Under the pieces are notes generated by a model. It searched no databases. It saw nothing but the letters and a program-made list of their open reading frames with translations, and was not told where the DNA came from. 5,495 bases of DNA, from positions 1-5,495 of the forward strand of contig JBFHGJ010000189.1 in the NCBI GenBank assembly GCA_041583135.1. The letters are read 5' to 3'. Made by a program: the position numbers and the translations under genes. Source of the DNA: JABSOG01 sp041583135 (GTDB lineage: Bacteria > Pseudomonadota > Gammaproteobacteria > Enterobacterales > Alteromonadaceae). Shown here piece after piece: positions 3,766 through 5,495 of this stretch; positions within the stretch are counted from its first letter, which is position 1, and every line of letters begins with the position of its first letter.

Positions 3766-5495
3766 ATGAGCGCATTACTTCAATTAATCGATATTCACTT
3801 TTCATTTCAATACGGTCAGTTATTTGACGGCCTCAATTTAACCATCAACAGCGGCGATAAGATTGGTCTCGTCGGCCATAACGGCAGCGGTAAAAGCACG
3901 CTTTTAGCACTCATCAAAGGCGAGCATAGTCTTGATGGCGGTGAAATTCGAATGCCAAACGCCGTTAATATTGCGGTGGTCGATCAGTTTGTGCCAAAGG
4001 CGTTAAATAGCCTGACCCTTATTGATGCCGTGGTTGCCGCCTTGCCACCAGACGAACAGCTAAGCGCCCGCTGGCAAGCGGAAAGCCAGCTGATGCAACT
4101 GGGCTTTGAACCACAACAATTTGACATTCCTGTCAGAGGGCTCAGCGGCGGTCAGCAAAACCTGATGCTAATAGCTAGGGCCTTGGTCACCGAGCCACAA
4201 CTGCTGCTGATGGACGAACCGGGCAACCACATGGACATTGCCGCCATGAGCCGGTTGGTGCAGTATTTAAAAAATGACTGCCGCTGCGGCTTTTTGGTGA
4301 TCTCCCACGACCAATACCTGCTGGACGAGGTATGCAACAAAACCTTTTTCTTGCGAGACAAACAGGTGTATTCCTTTGCCCTGCCCTTTAGTGAGGCGGA
4401 GCAAGCACTCCATGACCACGACGAGCAGGCACAAAAACACCGCAGCCTTGAAGAAAAAGAGATCAAACGCCTACGTGCAACAGCGAAACGCTTAGCCATT
4501 TGGGGCAAACAGTACGACAACGACAAGTTTTCACGCAAAGCGAAGTCGATTGAAAAACGCGCAGATAAACTCGATGCGCAAAAGACAGAAGTCAGTAAAG
4601 GCTCAGGGCTTAAATTGTCACTTGAGAACCATGACTTGGGCGCTAAACAAATGCTAGCGGTTGATGACCTTGCCATCAAAACGCCTGATGGCGCCAGAGC
4701 GTTACTGCACATTGACCAGTTGGTGATCCGCCCCGGTGAGCGCGTTGCATTACTCGGGGTTAATGGTGTGGGTAAGTCAACCACGCTAGAAACCCTGATG
4801 AAGCAATATGCCAATGGTGCCGACCCACAAGCGAAGATCCGCTTTAACCCTAGAGCAGAGCTTGCCTACTATGACCAAGAGTTAAGCAGCTTGGATGCTG
4901 AGCAAACTCGGCTCGATTGGTTAAGAGCCAATACCAACGCTGTTGAAGACGACCTAAAGCATAGTCTGATAGGCGCAGGCATCGCCTTTAAAGACTTTGA
5001 TCGTAAGGTATGTCTCTTAAGCGGTGGCGAGAAGGCCCGCATGATGTTTTTGGCCTTTTCGTTGAATAAGCCCAACCTAATGGTACTGGACGAACCGACC
5101 AACCACATCGACTTGGCCGGTAAAGCCGAACTTGCCGAGCAACTAATGCAATCCGGCGCAACCTTGTTGCTCACCAGCCACGACCGCCATTTTCTCGACG
5201 CCATTGCCACTCGCTGGCTTTGGATAACAGACGGCAAATTGGTTGAAGTCAATGGACCAGAGGCGTTTTACGACAGCCTGATGCACGCTGCAAAAGCTGA
5301 GGCCAGCTCATCAACATCAGCTCAAGCCAATGCCAGTTCTGTACAATCAGAAGTGGCACAAGCGAATGAGATTGATGACGAACTAGCGTTACTTGAACGG
5401 ATTGATGAACTGGAAACCTTGCTTGCTGCTGATAAGGCCCGTAAGCCCAAGTTCCAAAAGCCGCAATTGCAAGCCCAATGGCAGCAGGAGCTGGA
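3766..5495 (+). CDS. ABC-F subfamily ATPase (3' partial), likely ribosome-associated
   Basis: The frame stays open for 576 codons to the window edge. It has two ABC ATPase domains and no membrane segments. Domain 1: Walker A GHNGSGKS 37-44, Q-loop Gln74, signature LSGGQ 126-130, Walker B/D-loop LLLMDEPGNHMD 146-157, His181 in SHD. A charged linker (about 205-295, Lys/Arg/Glu-rich helices around 219-275) matches the P-site tRNA interaction motif. Domain 2: GVNGVGKS 331-338, Gln371, LSGGE 418-422, LMVLDEPTNHID 438-449, His472. The tail from about 535 is charged and helical, as in Uup-like members. ABC-F proteins bind the ribosomal E site and rescue stalled or antibiotic-blocked ribosomes. The interval from Walker A to signature in domain 1 (about 82 residues) leaves no room for an EttA-type arm. 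I cannot equate it with EttA, Uup, YbiT or YheS; a resistance role is possible but unproven. The start has AAAGGA 9 nt upstream. Confidence 0.93.
   Translation, partial: MSALLQLIDIHFSFQYGQLFDGLNLTINSGDKIGLVGHNGSGKSTLLALIKGEHSLDGGEIRMPNAVNIAVVDQFVPKALNSLTLIDAVVAALPPDEQLSARWQAESQLMQLGFEPQQFDIPVRGLSGGQQNLMLIARALVTEPQLLLMDEPGNHMDIAAMSRLVQYLKNDCRCGFLVISHDQYLLDEVCNKTFFLRDKQVYSFALPFSEAEQALHDHDEQAQKHRSLEEKEIKRLRATAKRLAIWGKQYDNDKFSRKAKSIEKRADKLDAQKTEVSKGSGLKLSLENHDLGAKQMLAVDDLAIKTPDGARALLHIDQLVIRPGERVALLGVNGVGKSTTLETLMKQYANGADPQAKIRFNPRAELAYYDQELSSLDAEQTRLDWLRANTNAVEDDLKHSLIGAGIAFKDFDRKVCLLSGGEKARMMFLAFSLNKPNLMVLDEPTNHIDLAGKAELAEQLMQSGATLLLTSHDRHFLDAIATRWLWITDGKLVEVNGPEAFYDSLMHAAKAEASSSTSAQANASSVQSEVAQANEIDDELALLERIDELETLLAADKARKPKFQKPQLQAQWQQEL

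Noticed and set aside
3636..3827. 63 open codons in frame after the TGA of the short ORF, overlapping the ABC-F start
   Set aside because: Read-through would be needed, the sequence is not protein-like, and an open run of this length is only mildly unlikely by chance.
4152..5252. Two Ser/Ala-rich minus-strand frames (220 and 127 residues)
   Set aside because: Both are antisense shadows of the ABC-F gene, whose catalytic motifs are intact on the plus strand.
1..5495. Mobile element, CRISPR array, toxin-antitoxin pair or defence cassette
   Set aside because: No transposase, integrase, regular spaced repeats or recognised defence domain in any frame; the genes are housekeeping or envelope types.

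Overview
The window looks like ordinary chromosome from a free-living, probably marine, gammaproteobacterium of the Alteromonadales type (Shewanella, Colwellia or Thalassotalea-like). This rests on moderate GC content, a short Escherichia-like 4.5S RNA, and the family mix (DUF3014 anchored protein, short PlsC-like acyltransferase, patatin-like phospholipase, soluble ABC-F ATPase). The genus is an inference. I see no transposase, integrase, CRISPR array, tRNA or recognisable defence system.

Layout: (1) positions 2-121 hold the last 39 codons of an unidentified plus-strand gene. (2) Positions 122-430 have no convincing protein gene, but contain a 52-bp two-part inverted repeat (289-340) behind a minus-strand promoter-like sequence, so a small RNA is possible. 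(3) The 4.5S signal recognition particle RNA (ffs) lies on the minus strand at about 431-543, with its own sigma70-type promoter at 594-621. (4) Further minus-strand genes are a 191-residue PlsC-type acyltransferase (649-1224) and, 19 bp upstream of it, a 290-residue membrane-anchored DUF3014 protein (1244-2116); these two probably form an operon. (5) A 159-bp divergent intergenic region separates them from a plus-strand patatin-like phospholipase (2276-3415). (6) A 350-bp intergenic stretch follows, with a possible 23-codon leader or remnant ORF (3564-3635), promoter-like sequences, a small hairpin and short repeats. (7) An ABC-F ATPase begins at 3766 and runs off the window end with 576 codons visible.

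How the genes fit together: a phospholipid acyltransferase and a divergently transcribed patatin-type acylhydrolase sit around an envelope protein of unknown function. This suggests, but does not show, a small membrane-lipid maintenance locus. The 4.5S RNA (protein targeting) and the ABC-F protein (ribosome-associated ATPase) are translation-related and probably independent units. The observations most worth following up are the short signal-peptide-like ORF with a strong ribosome binding site ahead of the ABC-F gene, the atypical first Walker B/D-loop of that ABC-F protein, and the structured element downstream of ffs. None of these is demonstrated to be a new system.
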